Source: a virus. From it: a stretch of 32,001 nt of DNA. The notes beneath the pieces are model-generated. The model was not told the DNA's origin and searched no databases. It saw nothing but the letters and a program-made list of their open reading frames with translations. A program made the translations under genes and the position numbers. Below are positions 9,263-17,212 of the stretch, piece by piece. The DNA is taken from positions 1 through 32,001 of the IMG/VR virus record IMGVR_UViG_3300043464_001836. The stretch is one strand, 5' to 3'. Within the stretch, counting starts at the first letter, position 1. The number at the start of each line of letters is the position of its first letter.

Positions 9263-11344
9263 ATGACAACATGGTACAGAACAGGTACTATAAGTATGAA
9301 TACCAGTGCAACTACCGAGAGTTATCTCGGAATTAGTTATACTGGTAGGCAAATTGTAACCGCGGGGAGCACTGCTCCCTTGTGGTCTTCTTCTTTACTT
9401 AGTATTGGAGAAGGAATCCAGCTTCCTGATGGAAGAGTTTACGAAATTGCTGCCCTAAATCAGGCAACACAAAAAGTATATATTACTAGTGAGTATAGTT
9501 CTACTAGCTTTACTAATCAGGCTTACCAGATTCTACCTATGCAGGGGTATATTAAGTCCCTAGCTAACAGAGCGGCCGAACTAGTATCTAGTTATGGTAC
9601 TGCTATAGACTCTGCTTTAGCAGGTAAGTTCTCAGATGGTACAGAATCCGCTCCTGGAATTAGTTATGTAGCAGATACCGATACTGGTATTAGGCGTGTT
9701 GCTAGTGGTACTCAGGCTATTGTTGCAAACGGAGTAGCCGTAGTAACAGTTGGTCCCGCAGGGTTAGAGGCAACTACTATAGATACTACTAATTTAGAAG
9801 TTACCAATATCAAAGCTAAAGATGGTACTTCTTCCATAACTGTGTCTGACTCTAGTGGTAACGTATCTATATCTAAGAATGTTACTTTGGGAGACGCTAC
9901 TACAGATACTGTTACTGTTAAGGGTTATATGTCTATAGGAGGTAATCCTCTAGTCAGTTCAGGTTTATATATCTCCCCTAATGCTCTGAGCTCTAGTTCA
10001 CAGTACGGACTAGTTAGTAGTATAGTTACTACCACCGGAGCTACTTCTCAAGCGGTTGGAGTCTACTCAGATGTAACTACACCTGCATCAGTATTTACAG
10101 TGGGTTCAATATACGCGTACTATGCTGGAAACGCTATTAAAGGTGCAGGATCTGTAATAACTAGTGCGCACGGATTATACATCGCAGACCAGACTCAGGG
10201 CACTAACAACTACGGCATTACCTCCGCAGTATCTTCAGGTACTAACAAGTGGAATATCTATGCTTCTGGTACAGCTACTAACTATTTTGCTGGTAGTGTA
10301 AGTATTGGCACTTCAACGCTTAACGCTTGGGCTTCTACATATAAATATATAACAGCATACTTCTCTGGTGGTTTATTTAGTAGTGCTTCCGGTGACGTTG
10401 GTATGGTATCTGGTGCATACAATAATGGAACTAATTGGATTTATACGTATACCCAGAGCCCTACTAAGTATGAGTTTGGCCCCAGTATAGGCCGACACGC
10501 TTTTTATACGGCATCTACGGGTACCGTTGGAAATACGGTTACCTTTACTGAGCGTCTTGGAATTAATCAAACAGAAGTAGTATTTAATGATACTAGTAGT
10601 GACTATGACTTCCGTGTAGAATCTGACACGAATACTCATGCTCTATTTATAGATGCATCTACTAGTAAAGTAGGTATTAATAACTCTACACCCTCTGAAG
10701 CATTATCTGTTATAGGTAGCGTAACTGCTAGCGTATCTATTACAGAAGCTGGTAAAGCTGTAGTATCACAAGCAGACGTAGGTACTGAACCTAACCAGGT
10801 ACCTCTTAACCAGTACCTTGGCCAGATGGCCTACCGTGACAACGTAGAGCTACCAATCCTCCCAGGCGCTGGTATTACGTTGGGCACCGGCACGATCTGC
10901 AAGGGGGCGTACACGTCGGAGAGTATGCTTAAGCAGGTCCGAATCGTTGTTGACCTGACCGGCCTCAAGGGTGGGGGTACGGCCGGCGACCTGATCGGGA
11001 GCGACTCCACCACGATCAACTCCACGAAACAACCTTGCTTCATAGGACAAGTACCTCCAGGTATGACTGTACTAGGCGGACGTATGACCTGTTTAGAAAC
11101 ACCAGCAGGTGGAGGTACCGACATAGACCTATACTCAGCTCTAGAAGGTACAGGGGTTCATGATAGTGCAGTAGGTGGCCTAACCGAAACACAACTTATT
11201 AACGCGGGTGTTCAAGCTATAGGGGCAGTAACTTATCTTGTAGCAGATCCTGCTACAGCTTCCTACCTGTATCTCGTCAGCCAGGGCACCAGCACCACCG
11301 CATATACAGCCGGCCGATTCCTGGTCGAGCTGTTTGGAGTGTAA
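9263..11344 (+). CDS. Tail fibre-like structural protein
   Basis: A 693-aa protein directly after the J-like gene; AAGGAG lies 10 nt before ATG 9263. The N-terminal ~90 residues (MTTWYRTGTISM, IGEGIQLPDGRVYEIAAL) are of a type often found at the start of phage fibres, probably a virion-attachment domain. Next comes FSDGTESAPGISYVADTDTG, a segment recurrent in fibres. The middle is beta-rich and low in charge, with repeated phrases such as SVSIGTSTLN and KVGINNSTPSEALSV, as in fibre or spike shafts. The last ~165 residues form a separate region beginning near VELPILPGAGI. No chaperone-type autoproteolysis motif was recognised. The bases at about 10858-11030 and 11262-11343 are GC-rich, unlike the rest of the gene, suggesting recombination. 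A specific receptor cannot be named. Confidence 0.7.
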   Translation: MTTWYRTGTISMNTSATTESYLGISYTGRQIVTAGSTAPLWSSSLLSIGEGIQLPDGRVYEIAALNQATQKVYITSEYSSTSFTNQAYQILPMQGYIKSLANRAAELVSSYGTAIDSALAGKFSDGTESAPGISYVADTDTGIRRVASGTQAIVANGVAVVTVGPAGLEATTIDTTNLEVTNIKAKDGTSSITVSDSSGNVSISKNVTLGDATTDTVTVKGYMSIGGNPLVSSGLYISPNALSSSSQYGLVSSIVTTTGATSQAVGVYSDVTTPASVFTVGSIYAYYAGNAIKGAGSVITSAHGLYIADQTQGTNNYGITSAVSSGTNKWNIYASGTATNYFAGSVSIGTSTLNAWASTYKYITAYFSGGLFSSASGDVGMVSGAYNNGTNWIYTYTQSPTKYEFGPSIGRHAFYTASTGTVGNTVTFTERLGINQTEVVFNDTSSDYDFRVESDTNTHALFIDASTSKVGINNSTPSEALSVIGSVTASVSITEAGKAVVSQADVGTEPNQVPLNQYLGQMAYRDNVELPILPGAGITLGTGTICKGAYTSESMLKQVRIVVDLTGLKGGGTAGDLIGSDSTTINSTKQPCFIGQVPPGMTVLGGRMTCLETPAGGGTDIDLYSALEGTGVHDSAVGGLTETQLINAGVQAIGAVTYLVADPATASYLYLVSQGTSTTAYTAGRFLVELFGV

Positions 11345-11347
11345 ACA

Positions 11348-13153
11348 ATGGCCATCAGAAACCTATTCCCTGGAATCAAACCGTCGCTGAATCTGGATTT
11401 TGCCAATACAAAACAGCTTGATCCTCGTATCACATTTGCCCGCGCCACTCCGGGCAATTACTATGACGGCAAGACGTTTGCGAAAGCAGAAGAAAACCTA
11501 CTCTCCTATTCTCAAGATTTTGCTAACGCATCTTGGGGCAAAGAATCCATCTCTATAGTAGGTGACAGCGCCGTCGCGCCGGATGGGACAAGCACGGCAG
11601 ACTCCATGGTGGAGAGTTCGGCGTCGTTCTGGCACAGAGCAAGCAAACCAATAGGAAGCAGTGGCTCGTTTGTTTTAAGCGTTTACGCCAAACCATTGGC
11701 TGGCTCAAGATATTTGACCCTTGGCGCAGCGGTTAATGGAGGTGACCATGCGAGCGCAACATTTGACTTATCTGCGCTAACCAGCACGACCTATAACGGT
11801 GGTTCAACACTATCCATATCGGCAGCAGCAGTAACTACCGTAGGGTCTTGGCTCCGCTGTTCAATTACTTTTTCTAGTTCAGCAACCATAGAGTCGGCTT
11901 ATATAGGTTTGAATAATGCCTCGTCGTTTAGTGTTGGCTCTAGGGGATTTAACACATATACAGGTGACGGCACATCTGGACTCTACGTGTGGGGCGCCCA
12001 ACTTGAGCAACGCTCCAGTGTCACAGCCTACACCCCAACTACATCGCAGCCCATCACCAATTACATCCCAGTGTTGATGACTGCACCAGCCGGTGTGGCA
12101 CGGTTTGATCACAACCCAGTTACGGGTGAGAGCCTGGGGCTATTGATCGAGGAGCAGCGCGTTAATCTTCTGACGTATTCGGAGCAGTTCGATAATGTGG
12201 CGTGGACCGCTACCAATTGTTCGGTTGCCGCAAATGCAATCGTAGCCCCTGACGGGGCGCTTACAGCCGATAAAGTGAAAGCATCGGCTGGAACAAATCA
12301 GAAAAGCATTAACAGAAACGGATCACAGGTAACTGCCACTATCGGAACCACGTATACATACAGTGTTTATCTGAAAGCGGCAGAGCAAACGAGCGTGGTG
12401 CTTTACTTTCAAAATGCGGCATCTTCGGGGTATGTGACATTTAACCTAAGTGCCGGCACTGCTAGTGCAGGTGGCAGCATCACCTCGGTTGGTAATGGTT
12501 GGTACAGGTGCTCAATATCAGGGGTTGCAACAACTGCAAGCGTTTACCCCCTGATGTACTTCTCGCTCGCCAGTATTACAGGCGACGGCTACTCAGGCTT
12601 TTATACATGGGGCGCTCAACTCGAAGCCGGAGCATTCGCCACCAGCTACATCAAAACCGAAGCAAGCCAGGTAACTAGGAGTGCCGATGACGCCAAGATG
12701 ACCGGGACTAACTTCAGTAGTTGGTATAGTCAGGATGCCGGTACCTTCTTCGGTCACTACTCACACGCGTCTACTACAACTAACTATCCTGTCTGCCTAG
12801 ATGTTACCTCTGGTTCATTTCATAATGAAATTACTCTCTATGGGGAAGCCGCTATTGGCGAGCAGTTCTTTGTTCGCTCTCTGAATGTTACGCAGGCAAA
12901 TATCACTGCGTCATCTAAGTTCGCATCAGGTGTATTCGGTAAGATTGCGGGCGCATATAGCACAAACGCAATGGCGGCGGCAGCCAATGGGGCGGCTGCC
13001 GTCTCGGATGCACTTGGAACAGTTCCGCAGGTTGACAGGATGCACATAGGCCAAGGTTACGAAAATGTTTACCAGCTAAATGGTACTATCAAGCGCATTG
13101 CGTATTACCCTGAGCGCCTTACTAACGAGCAGTTGCAGGCACTTACTTATTAA
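11348..13153 (+). CDS. Tail fibre/adhesin with carbohydrate-binding-like and LamG-like domains (copy 1)
   Basis: A 601-aa protein starting with an N-terminal tag (FPGIKPSLNLDFANTKQLDP) seen in many phage receptor-binding proteins. Two tandem carbohydrate-binding-like modules follow, at about residues 45-225 and 270-440. Each has an N-L-L-x-Y-S-x-x-F-x-x-x-x-W opening, a TAD(K/S) segment, a GW(Y/L)RCS(I) strand and a closing Y-x-W-G-A-Q-L-E. The last ~140 residues look like a concanavalin/LamG-type domain ending in GTIKRIAYYPERLTNEQLQAL. The protein is likely virion-associated and sugar-binding (inference). The gene is clearly more GC-rich than its neighbours and shares a 138-bp near-identical stretch with the next gene, marking it as an imported, duplicated module. 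GGAG precedes ATG 11348. Confidence 0.75.
   Translation: MAIRNLFPGIKPSLNLDFANTKQLDPRITFARATPGNYYDGKTFAKAEENLLSYSQDFANASWGKESISIVGDSAVAPDGTSTADSMVESSASFWHRASKPIGSSGSFVLSVYAKPLAGSRYLTLGAAVNGGDHASATFDLSALTSTTYNGGSTLSISAAAVTTVGSWLRCSITFSSSATIESAYIGLNNASSFSVGSRGFNTYTGDGTSGLYVWGAQLEQRSSVTAYTPTTSQPITNYIPVLMTAPAGVARFDHNPVTGESLGLLIEEQRVNLLTYSEQFDNVAWTATNCSVAANAIVAPDGALTADKVKASAGTNQKSINRNGSQVTATIGTTYTYSVYLKAAEQTSVVLYFQNAASSGYVTFNLSAGTASAGGSITSVGNGWYRCSISGVATTASVYPLMYFSLASITGDGYSGFYTWGAQLEAGAFATSYIKTEASQVTRSADDAKMTGTNFSSWYSQDAGTFFGHYSHASTTTNYPVCLDVTSGSFHNEITLYGEAAIGEQFFVRSLNVTQANITASSKFASGVFGKIAGAYSTNAMAAAANGAAAVSDALGTVPQVDRMHIGQGYENVYQLNGTIKRIAYYPERLTNEQLQALTY
12001..12138 (+). repeat. 138-bp near-identical direct repeat, copy A
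   Basis: This segment starts at acttgagcaacgctccag and ends at gagagcctggg. It encodes the linker between the two carbohydrate-binding-like modules of the first paralogue. It aligns without gaps to 13829-13966 at a constant offset of 1,828 bp, with only scattered third-position differences. The flanking module sequences are far more divergent, so this stretch is a likely crossover point between the two fibre genes. Confidence 0.9.
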
Positions 13154-13163
13154 GGAATAAATA

Positions 13164-15008
13164 ATGATTAAAACTAATTTTCCAACCATTAAGCCAACAC
13201 TGAATCTTGACTTCGCAGGTACTAAGCAATTAGACCCCCGTATCGAGTTCACACGTGCTACTGCGGCCACTTGCTACAACGGCAAGACGTTTGCGAAAGC
13301 GGAAGAGAACCTACTGTTATATTCGCAAGAGTTTGATAACATTTACTGGACAAAAGCAAATAGCTCTGTCACTACAAATACAGTAGTGGCACCGGACGGA
13401 GCAGCAACTGCTGATACAGTCCTTGAGACTGCTGTATCAAGTAGGCACGGCATTGAGAGACTGAACATTATTGTGCCTAGTGCTGATCATGTGTTGAGTG
13501 TTTACGTAAAAGCAGCCGGAAGGACTTTTGTTACCCTGGCGCTTAACCCCCAAGCCAGTACGTCTGTTTGGGGGGCGGCAATTTTTGATCTTTCTACAGG
13601 AATAGTTGCATCAACTAACGCCACATCTGGAATAGCCGCCTCTGCCTATATTGTTAACGCGGGGAATGGATGGTATCGCTGTATCTTAAATTGCAATTTG
13701 GGTACCACAACCAGTGCCTACGCGTTTGTAACTACCGCGACAGACGGCACCACGTACAGCGTAGATTTTCGTGGTACTCAGGTTTTGGTCGGTGACATTA
13801 CAAAAGGAATTTACGCATGGGGAGCTCAACTTGAGCAACGCTCCAGTGTCACAGCCTACACCCCAACTACGTCGCAACCCATCACCAACTATCTCCCGGT
13901 GTTGATGACTGCACCAGCCGGCGTGGCACGGTTTGACCACAACCCAGTTACGGGTGAGAGCCTGGGATTACTGGTAGAGGGGCCGAGCACAAATCTGCTG
14001 ACGTACTCTGAGGAATTTAGCAATACGGCATGGAGTAAAGATGCCGTACTTACAGCAGATAACGTAGTCGTATCTCCCGACGGCTTACTGCATGGCTGTA
14101 AGATCGTACCAACCACTACTAATACTAGTCACCGTGTTTACCAATCTCAGAGTGTGTCTGGGTCCTCCGGTGTACACACAGTCTATGTGAAGTCTGCGGG
14201 TTACAATAAGATAGCTATACGGGATGCACATACTACTGGGCTTTATACCGCTTTCGATTTAAGCCAAGGTACTCCTATAGCTGGGGGCACAGCATCAACC
14301 CCCTATATTACCTCAGTAGGTAACGGATGGTATAGGTGTTCGATTGTAATTGTAGGTGCCCCAACTCAGGCTATAAGCATACAAGTATTACCTAACTCGT
14401 ACACCACAGGTTCAGTAGTTGACGCCTGGGCAGGCGATGGCTACTCTGGCATTTACATCTGGGGTGCACAACTAGAAGCTGGAGCATTCACCACCAGCTA
14501 TATCAAAACCGGAGCATCGCAAGTGACAAGAAGTATCGACGACGCAAAGATGACAGGTGCCAATTTTAGCAGCTGGTATCGTCAGGATGCCGGCACTTTC
14601 TTTGCAAATGTAAATGGGTCTTCGCTAGGCAATAGGTTTGTCTATTCGGTAGACAACGGTACCAGCACATCCGGCAACAACTATATGCACAGTGCTTTTG
14701 AGACAAACAAACACTTTAACGTGGTGAGTTCTGGTAACACGGTTGCACAGCTTGACGCTGGAACCTGCACGGCAAATGCCTTCGCAAAGTTTGCTTGTGC
14801 CTACACGGTAAATGACTTTGCGGCATCGCTAAATGGTGGCTCTATGGCATCTGATCCATCCGGGAATTTGCCTATTGGACTATCCAGGCTACTAATCGGA
14901 AACGCTTATGATTACGCGCCACAAAACAACATAAATGGCACAATCAAGCGTCTGGCCTACTACCCTGCACGTCTCACAAACGCACAATTGCAAGCATTAA
15001 CGGAGTAA
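13164..15008 (+). CDS. Tail fibre/adhesin with carbohydrate-binding-like and LamG-like domains (copy 2)
   Basis: A 614-aa paralogue of the preceding gene with the same layout: N-terminal tag (FPTIKPTLNLDFAGTKQLDP), two carbohydrate-binding-like modules (about residues 45-235 and 275-455) and a C-terminal LamG-like region closing with GTIKRLAYYPARLTNAQLQAL. The two proteins are very similar at the tag, the inter-module linker and the start and end of the LamG-like part, but differ inside the modules and in the middle of the LamG-like part, as expected if binding faces diversify while scaffolds recombine. AAGGA precedes ATG 13164. Composition is mixed: parts around 14100-14450 look like the AT-rich phage background, others are GC-rich. 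Function as a second receptor-binding protein is inferred. Confidence 0.72.
   Translation: MIKTNFPTIKPTLNLDFAGTKQLDPRIEFTRATAATCYNGKTFAKAEENLLLYSQEFDNIYWTKANSSVTTNTVVAPDGAATADTVLETAVSSRHGIERLNIIVPSADHVLSVYVKAAGRTFVTLALNPQASTSVWGAAIFDLSTGIVASTNATSGIAASAYIVNAGNGWYRCILNCNLGTTTSAYAFVTTATDGTTYSVDFRGTQVLVGDITKGIYAWGAQLEQRSSVTAYTPTTSQPITNYLPVLMTAPAGVARFDHNPVTGESLGLLVEGPSTNLLTYSEEFSNTAWSKDAVLTADNVVVSPDGLLHGCKIVPTTTNTSHRVYQSQSVSGSSGVHTVYVKSAGYNKIAIRDAHTTGLYTAFDLSQGTPIAGGTASTPYITSVGNGWYRCSIVIVGAPTQAISIQVLPNSYTTGSVVDAWAGDGYSGIYIWGAQLEAGAFTTSYIKTGASQVTRSIDDAKMTGANFSSWYRQDAGTFFANVNGSSLGNRFVYSVDNGTSTSGNNYMHSAFETNKHFNVVSSGNTVAQLDAGTCTANAFAKFACAYTVNDFAASLNGGSMASDPSGNLPIGLSRLLIGNAYDYAPQNNINGTIKRLAYYPARLTNAQLQALTE
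13829..13966 (+). repeat. 138-bp near-identical direct repeat, copy B
   Basis: Second copy of the linker repeat, inside the second fibre paralogue. Recombination between the two copies would delete 1,828 bp and leave one in-frame chimeric fibre gene, because the offset fuses equivalent positions of the two proteins. Confidence 0.9.
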
Positions 15009-15010
15009 CT

Positions 15011-15268
15011 ATGGAAAACGAAATTATTGAACAATCAACCTGGCCAAAATATTCAGGAAGTACAGTTACGCTAGACGTAATAGGTGCAATGTACTCCGAG
15101 GAGGCACAGCTACCTGGATATTACGTAAACGCTACAGCTCCAGTACCTGAGTGGGAACATCTTAAGGTCACCCCAAACAGCCCCACCCGCGTCTTCTGGG
15201 GTTGTGACACCCACTTCTACGTATTCGGGGACGAAGCCGAGTTTCTTAGTTCTCCAGCAGAGCTATGA
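15011..15268 (+). CDS. Small protein downstream of the fibres, unknown function
   Basis: An 85-aa protein with GGAG 6 nt before ATG 15011. It has no signal peptide or TM segment. It contains TLDVIGAMYSEE near the start, then LPGYYVNATAPVPEWE and the segment VTPNSPTRVFWGCDTHFYVF. Small proteins of this style are common right after phage fibre genes, but I know of no assigned role; a structural or fibre-accessory role would fit the position (inference). The 3' half (about 15165-15245) is GC-rich like the fibre genes, whereas the 5' half looks like the phage background. The gene ends in an ATGA overlap with the next one. Confidence 0.7.
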   Translation: MENEIIEQSTWPKYSGSTVTLDVIGAMYSEEAQLPGYYVNATAPVPEWEHLKVTPNSPTRVFWGCDTHFYVFGDEAEFLSSPAEL

Positions 15269-15585
15269 TATTATACTGGGATTTTCTCATACCTAAGAAA
15301 TATGATGCTATTACTATAGGACCCCAAATTGTAATGCGTAAAGCTAGTAAAGGTGATATTGGGTTACTAGAGCATGAAAAGGTACACGTAAAGCAGTTCT
15401 GGAAGTTTCTACTACTACACCCTATTCTATATTACTTTAGTAAGAAGTATAGGTGTAACGCTGAGGTAGAGGCTTTTAAGAAGCAGTTAGAGTACTCTCC
15501 TAATAGTAAAGACTTATATGCCTACTACCTTAGTACTAATTATGGGTTAGATATTACAGTAGAGGAGGCTAAGTTACTCCTATGA
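15265..15585 (+). CDS. Small HExxH protein, putative zinc metallopeptidase-like
   Basis: A 106-aa protein with no recognised family name. Residues ~34-45 read LLEHEKVHVKQF, which contains a clear HExxH (HEKVH) helix, and about 30 residues further on CNAEVEAF supplies a Glu that could be a third zinc ligand, as in gluzincins. Between them is a hydrophobic stretch (FWKFLLLHPILYYF). HExxH can occur by chance, but here it sits in the expected amphipathic context with the downstream Glu. The gene lies between the fibre genes and the lysis genes, coupled on both sides by ATGA overlaps. A role in envelope degradation or virion maturation is possible but unproven. Confidence 0.7.
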   Translation: MILYWDFLIPKKYDAITIGPQIVMRKASKGDIGLLEHEKVHVKQFWKFLLLHPILYYFSKKYRCNAEVEAFKKQLEYSPNSKDLYAYYLSTNYGLDITVEEAKLLL

Positions 15586-15842
15586 AATTTACTGAACTTA
15601 TTAAAGACGCACCAGATGCTAAACTATCTAGCTCTAGACTCTGGTTTAATATAGCAAATACTGCCGCTACGGCAGTATTTCTATATGCTTCATTTAAAGC
15701 TTCTCAACATATACCTATTAACCTAGACGGATTAACCTGGTATACTCTAGCCTATATGGGTGTGGTTACTAGTAATAAATTCGCTAACAAGTTTGTGGAG
15801 AAAAGATATGGTAGTAATACAGAACAGAAGACGCCTGGATAA
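15582..15842 (+). CDS. Small membrane protein, holin candidate
   Basis: An 86-aa protein with two probable TM helices, about residues 19-43 (LWFNIANTAATAVFLYASF) and 50-70 (LTWYTLAYMGVVTSNKF), and a charged C-terminal tail (EKRYGSNTEQ). The N-terminal phrase KLSSSRLWFNIAN resembles small phage proteins annotated as DUF2644-like or holin-like. Size, topology and position just ahead of spanins and endolysin make it a holin candidate, but the next gene competes for that role. It starts in an ATGA overlap with the HExxH gene; a GAGGAGG lies about 13 nt before the ATG. Its 3' end overlaps the next gene by 35 bp. Confidence 0.7.
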   Translation: MKFTELIKDAPDAKLSSSRLWFNIANTAATAVFLYASFKASQHIPINLDGLTWYTLAYMGVVTSNKFANKFVEKRYGSNTEQKTPG

Positions 15843-16200
15843 AGAGCTAATACCTCTTAAGTTGGCACTAGGATTAACTTCTGTAATTACCGCATTCAGT
15901 TTACTAATGCCAGGTAACGGACTGGACTGTGAGGCTTTTGTACTACTAAGAGAAGTCGCTAATGAACAAATAGTTATGCTATACTTTATGGTACTTGGCT
16001 TAGCAACAATGCTGGGGTTGTATAAGAGTAATAAGATTTTTGATACCATTCTCAATACAGCTAATATTATTACTTGGACATTTGTATCTATTGGTGTATA
16101 CGTTAGTATGTTTCCATTCATTCCAGCTATTAACTCAGCATATACTATGTTATCACTAATGTCTATATGGGTGTATACAAGAAGTAATATAAGGTACTAG
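15808..16200 (+). CDS. Multi-pass membrane protein in the lysis region
   Basis: A 130-aa protein starting at ATG 15808, which has GGAG 7 nt upstream. The frame stays open further upstream, but this start is best because of that ribosome site and because it gives a positively charged N-terminus (MVVIQNRRRLDKEL). Four hydrophobic stretches are visible: LALGLTSVITAFSLLM, IVMLYFMVLGLATMLGLY, IITWTFVSIGVYVSMF and AYTMLSLMSIWVY. The family is not recognised. It could be a holin, an antiholin partner of the upstream 86-aa protein, or an envelope protein unrelated to lysis. It lies in the cassette that ends with spanins and endolysin. Confidence 0.7.
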   Translation: MVVIQNRRRLDKELIPLKLALGLTSVITAFSLLMPGNGLDCEAFVLLREVANEQIVMLYFMVLGLATMLGLYKSNKIFDTILNTANIITWTFVSIGVYVSMFPFIPAINSAYTMLSLMSIWVYTRSNIRY

Positions 16201-16202
16201 GT

Positions 16203-16655
16203 ATGGTTATAGATAGTTTAGACCCTGTTATGTGGACCGGTATGGCCACTATGCTAGTTGTTGCTCTATCCCATGCTCTACGCAATCTATGGAAGAAAAC
16301 TCTACAGGATAGCATAGAGATTGATGATAGTAAGAAACATAGCGACCTAATTAAAACCCTCCTAGAGGAAAGAGCAACACATAATAACGACCTGCTTACT
16401 TGTTATGATAAGTACAATAAGCTAGTATCTGAGTATGGCGAGATACTTTCTAGTACTAAAGAAGCTAGAAGAGAAATTGAGGCTCTAAGACTCGAAGTAA
16501 GAGACTTAAAGCTAGAGATAGAAATTCAACAGCATTCATATACAAAGCAAGTATCTGAACTATCTTTAAAGCTAGACGATGCTATTAAGGAGAAGTTAGA
16601 GTTATACGCTGAGAATATTCGGCTAAAGGAGCAGTTAAGTAATGCTAGCAAATAA
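16203..16655 (+). CDS. N-terminal TM + coiled-coil protein
   Basis: A 150-aa protein. A hydrophobic segment at about residues 9-29 (MWTGMATMLVVALSHAL) is followed by a basic stretch (RNLWKK) and then an almost uninterrupted charged helical region with heptad-like spacing (residues ~40-148, including EARREIEALRLEVRDLKLE). The layout is that of a membrane-anchored coiled-coil protein, similar in outline to i-spanins, but the next gene is the better partner for the o-spanin. It overlaps the next gene by 14 bp. Function is unknown; a lysis accessory role is inferred from position only. Confidence 0.7.
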   Translation: MVIDSLDPVMWTGMATMLVVALSHALRNLWKKTLQDSIEIDDSKKHSDLIKTLLEERATHNNDLLTCYDKYNKLVSEYGEILSSTKEARREIEALRLEVRDLKLEIEIQQHSYTKQVSELSLKLDDAIKEKLELYAENIRLKEQLSNASK

Positions 16656-16977
16656 GTATTTAATTTATATTGGAACAGCTATAGTTGTAGCTGCTTTAGC
16701 GCTAGGGTACTATAAGGGCTACTCTGATAAAGCAGATGAGGTACAGTTAAAAGCTTACCAAGACTTTGTAGCTGTTTCAGAGAAGCTAGATAAAGTATAT
16801 AACTTCTCAGTAGGTAAAGCAGAAGAAACTAGACTTTACGTTTCTACAACTGAGGGTAAACTTAATAGTATTATTAAAGGTCTGAATAAGCCTCTCACTA
16901 GTGTACCTTGTGTGCCTAGTGAGGACTTTTCTAGTAAATGGAACGAGTTAAATAATGCAGCTATTATCAGTAATTAG
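16642..16977 (+). CDS. i-spanin (Rz-like)
   Basis: A 111-aa protein with an N-terminal TM helix (about residues 6-24, YLIYIGTAIVVAALALGYY) and a helical periplasmic domain, the layout of inner-membrane spanins such as lambda Rz. These pair with an outer-membrane lipoprotein and fuse the two membranes in the last step of lysis. AAGGAG sits 10 nt before ATG 16642. The downstream lipoprotein gene starts inside its 3' end in another frame, a classic spanin arrangement. The C-terminal part includes CVPSEDFSSKWNELNNA, typical of Rz-like tails. The assignment rests on topology and partner. Confidence 0.75.
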   Translation: MLANKYLIYIGTAIVVAALALGYYKGYSDKADEVQLKAYQDFVAVSEKLDKVYNFSVGKAEETRLYVSTTEGKLNSIIKGLNKPLTSVPCVPSEDFSSKWNELNNAAIISN

Positions 16978-17212
16978 TTTATGTGTTCTGCTAGGTGGTT
17001 GCTGCGCTCCAATGCCTAAGCCTCCTAAGTTTGATAGTTATTTAACTACTGAGTGTGCTACTCTGCAGGATACTAGTGGATTTAAATCGTTTGAGGCAGT
17101 ACTGGAACAGAAAGCTAAAGATGTACTAGTACTAGCAGAGTGTGCTAAAAAACAAAAGAGCTTAGCAGAAGCTGTTAAGCGATATGAGGTAGAGTTCAAT
17201 GCAACTAAGTAA
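16955..17212 (+). CDS. o-spanin (Rz1-like lipoprotein)
   Basis: An 85-aa protein with a signal peptide and lipobox: MQLLSVISLCVLLGGC places the lipidated Cys at position 16. Mature residues begin CAPMPKPPKF, a Pro-rich start usual for Rz1-type spanins, followed by a helical segment with LAECAKKQKSLAEAVKRYE. It begins 23 bp inside the i-spanin gene in a different frame. It would be anchored in the outer membrane and pair with the upstream TM protein to disrupt the outer membrane. It overlaps the endolysin start by 14 bp. Confidence 0.8.
   Translation: MQLLSVISLCVLLGGCCAPMPKPPKFDSYLTTECATLQDTSGFKSFEAVLEQKAKDVLVLAECAKKQKSLAEAVKRYEVEFNATK

Noticed and set aside
10373-12112. Minus-strand frames opposite the fibre genes
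   Set aside because: They are antisense to continuous + strand coding sequence, with no motif or ribosome site.
15760-15807. Longer N-terminus for the four-TM protein
   Set aside because: The internal ATG 15808 has GGAG at ideal spacing, while the upstream start lacks a site and overlaps the previous gene more.
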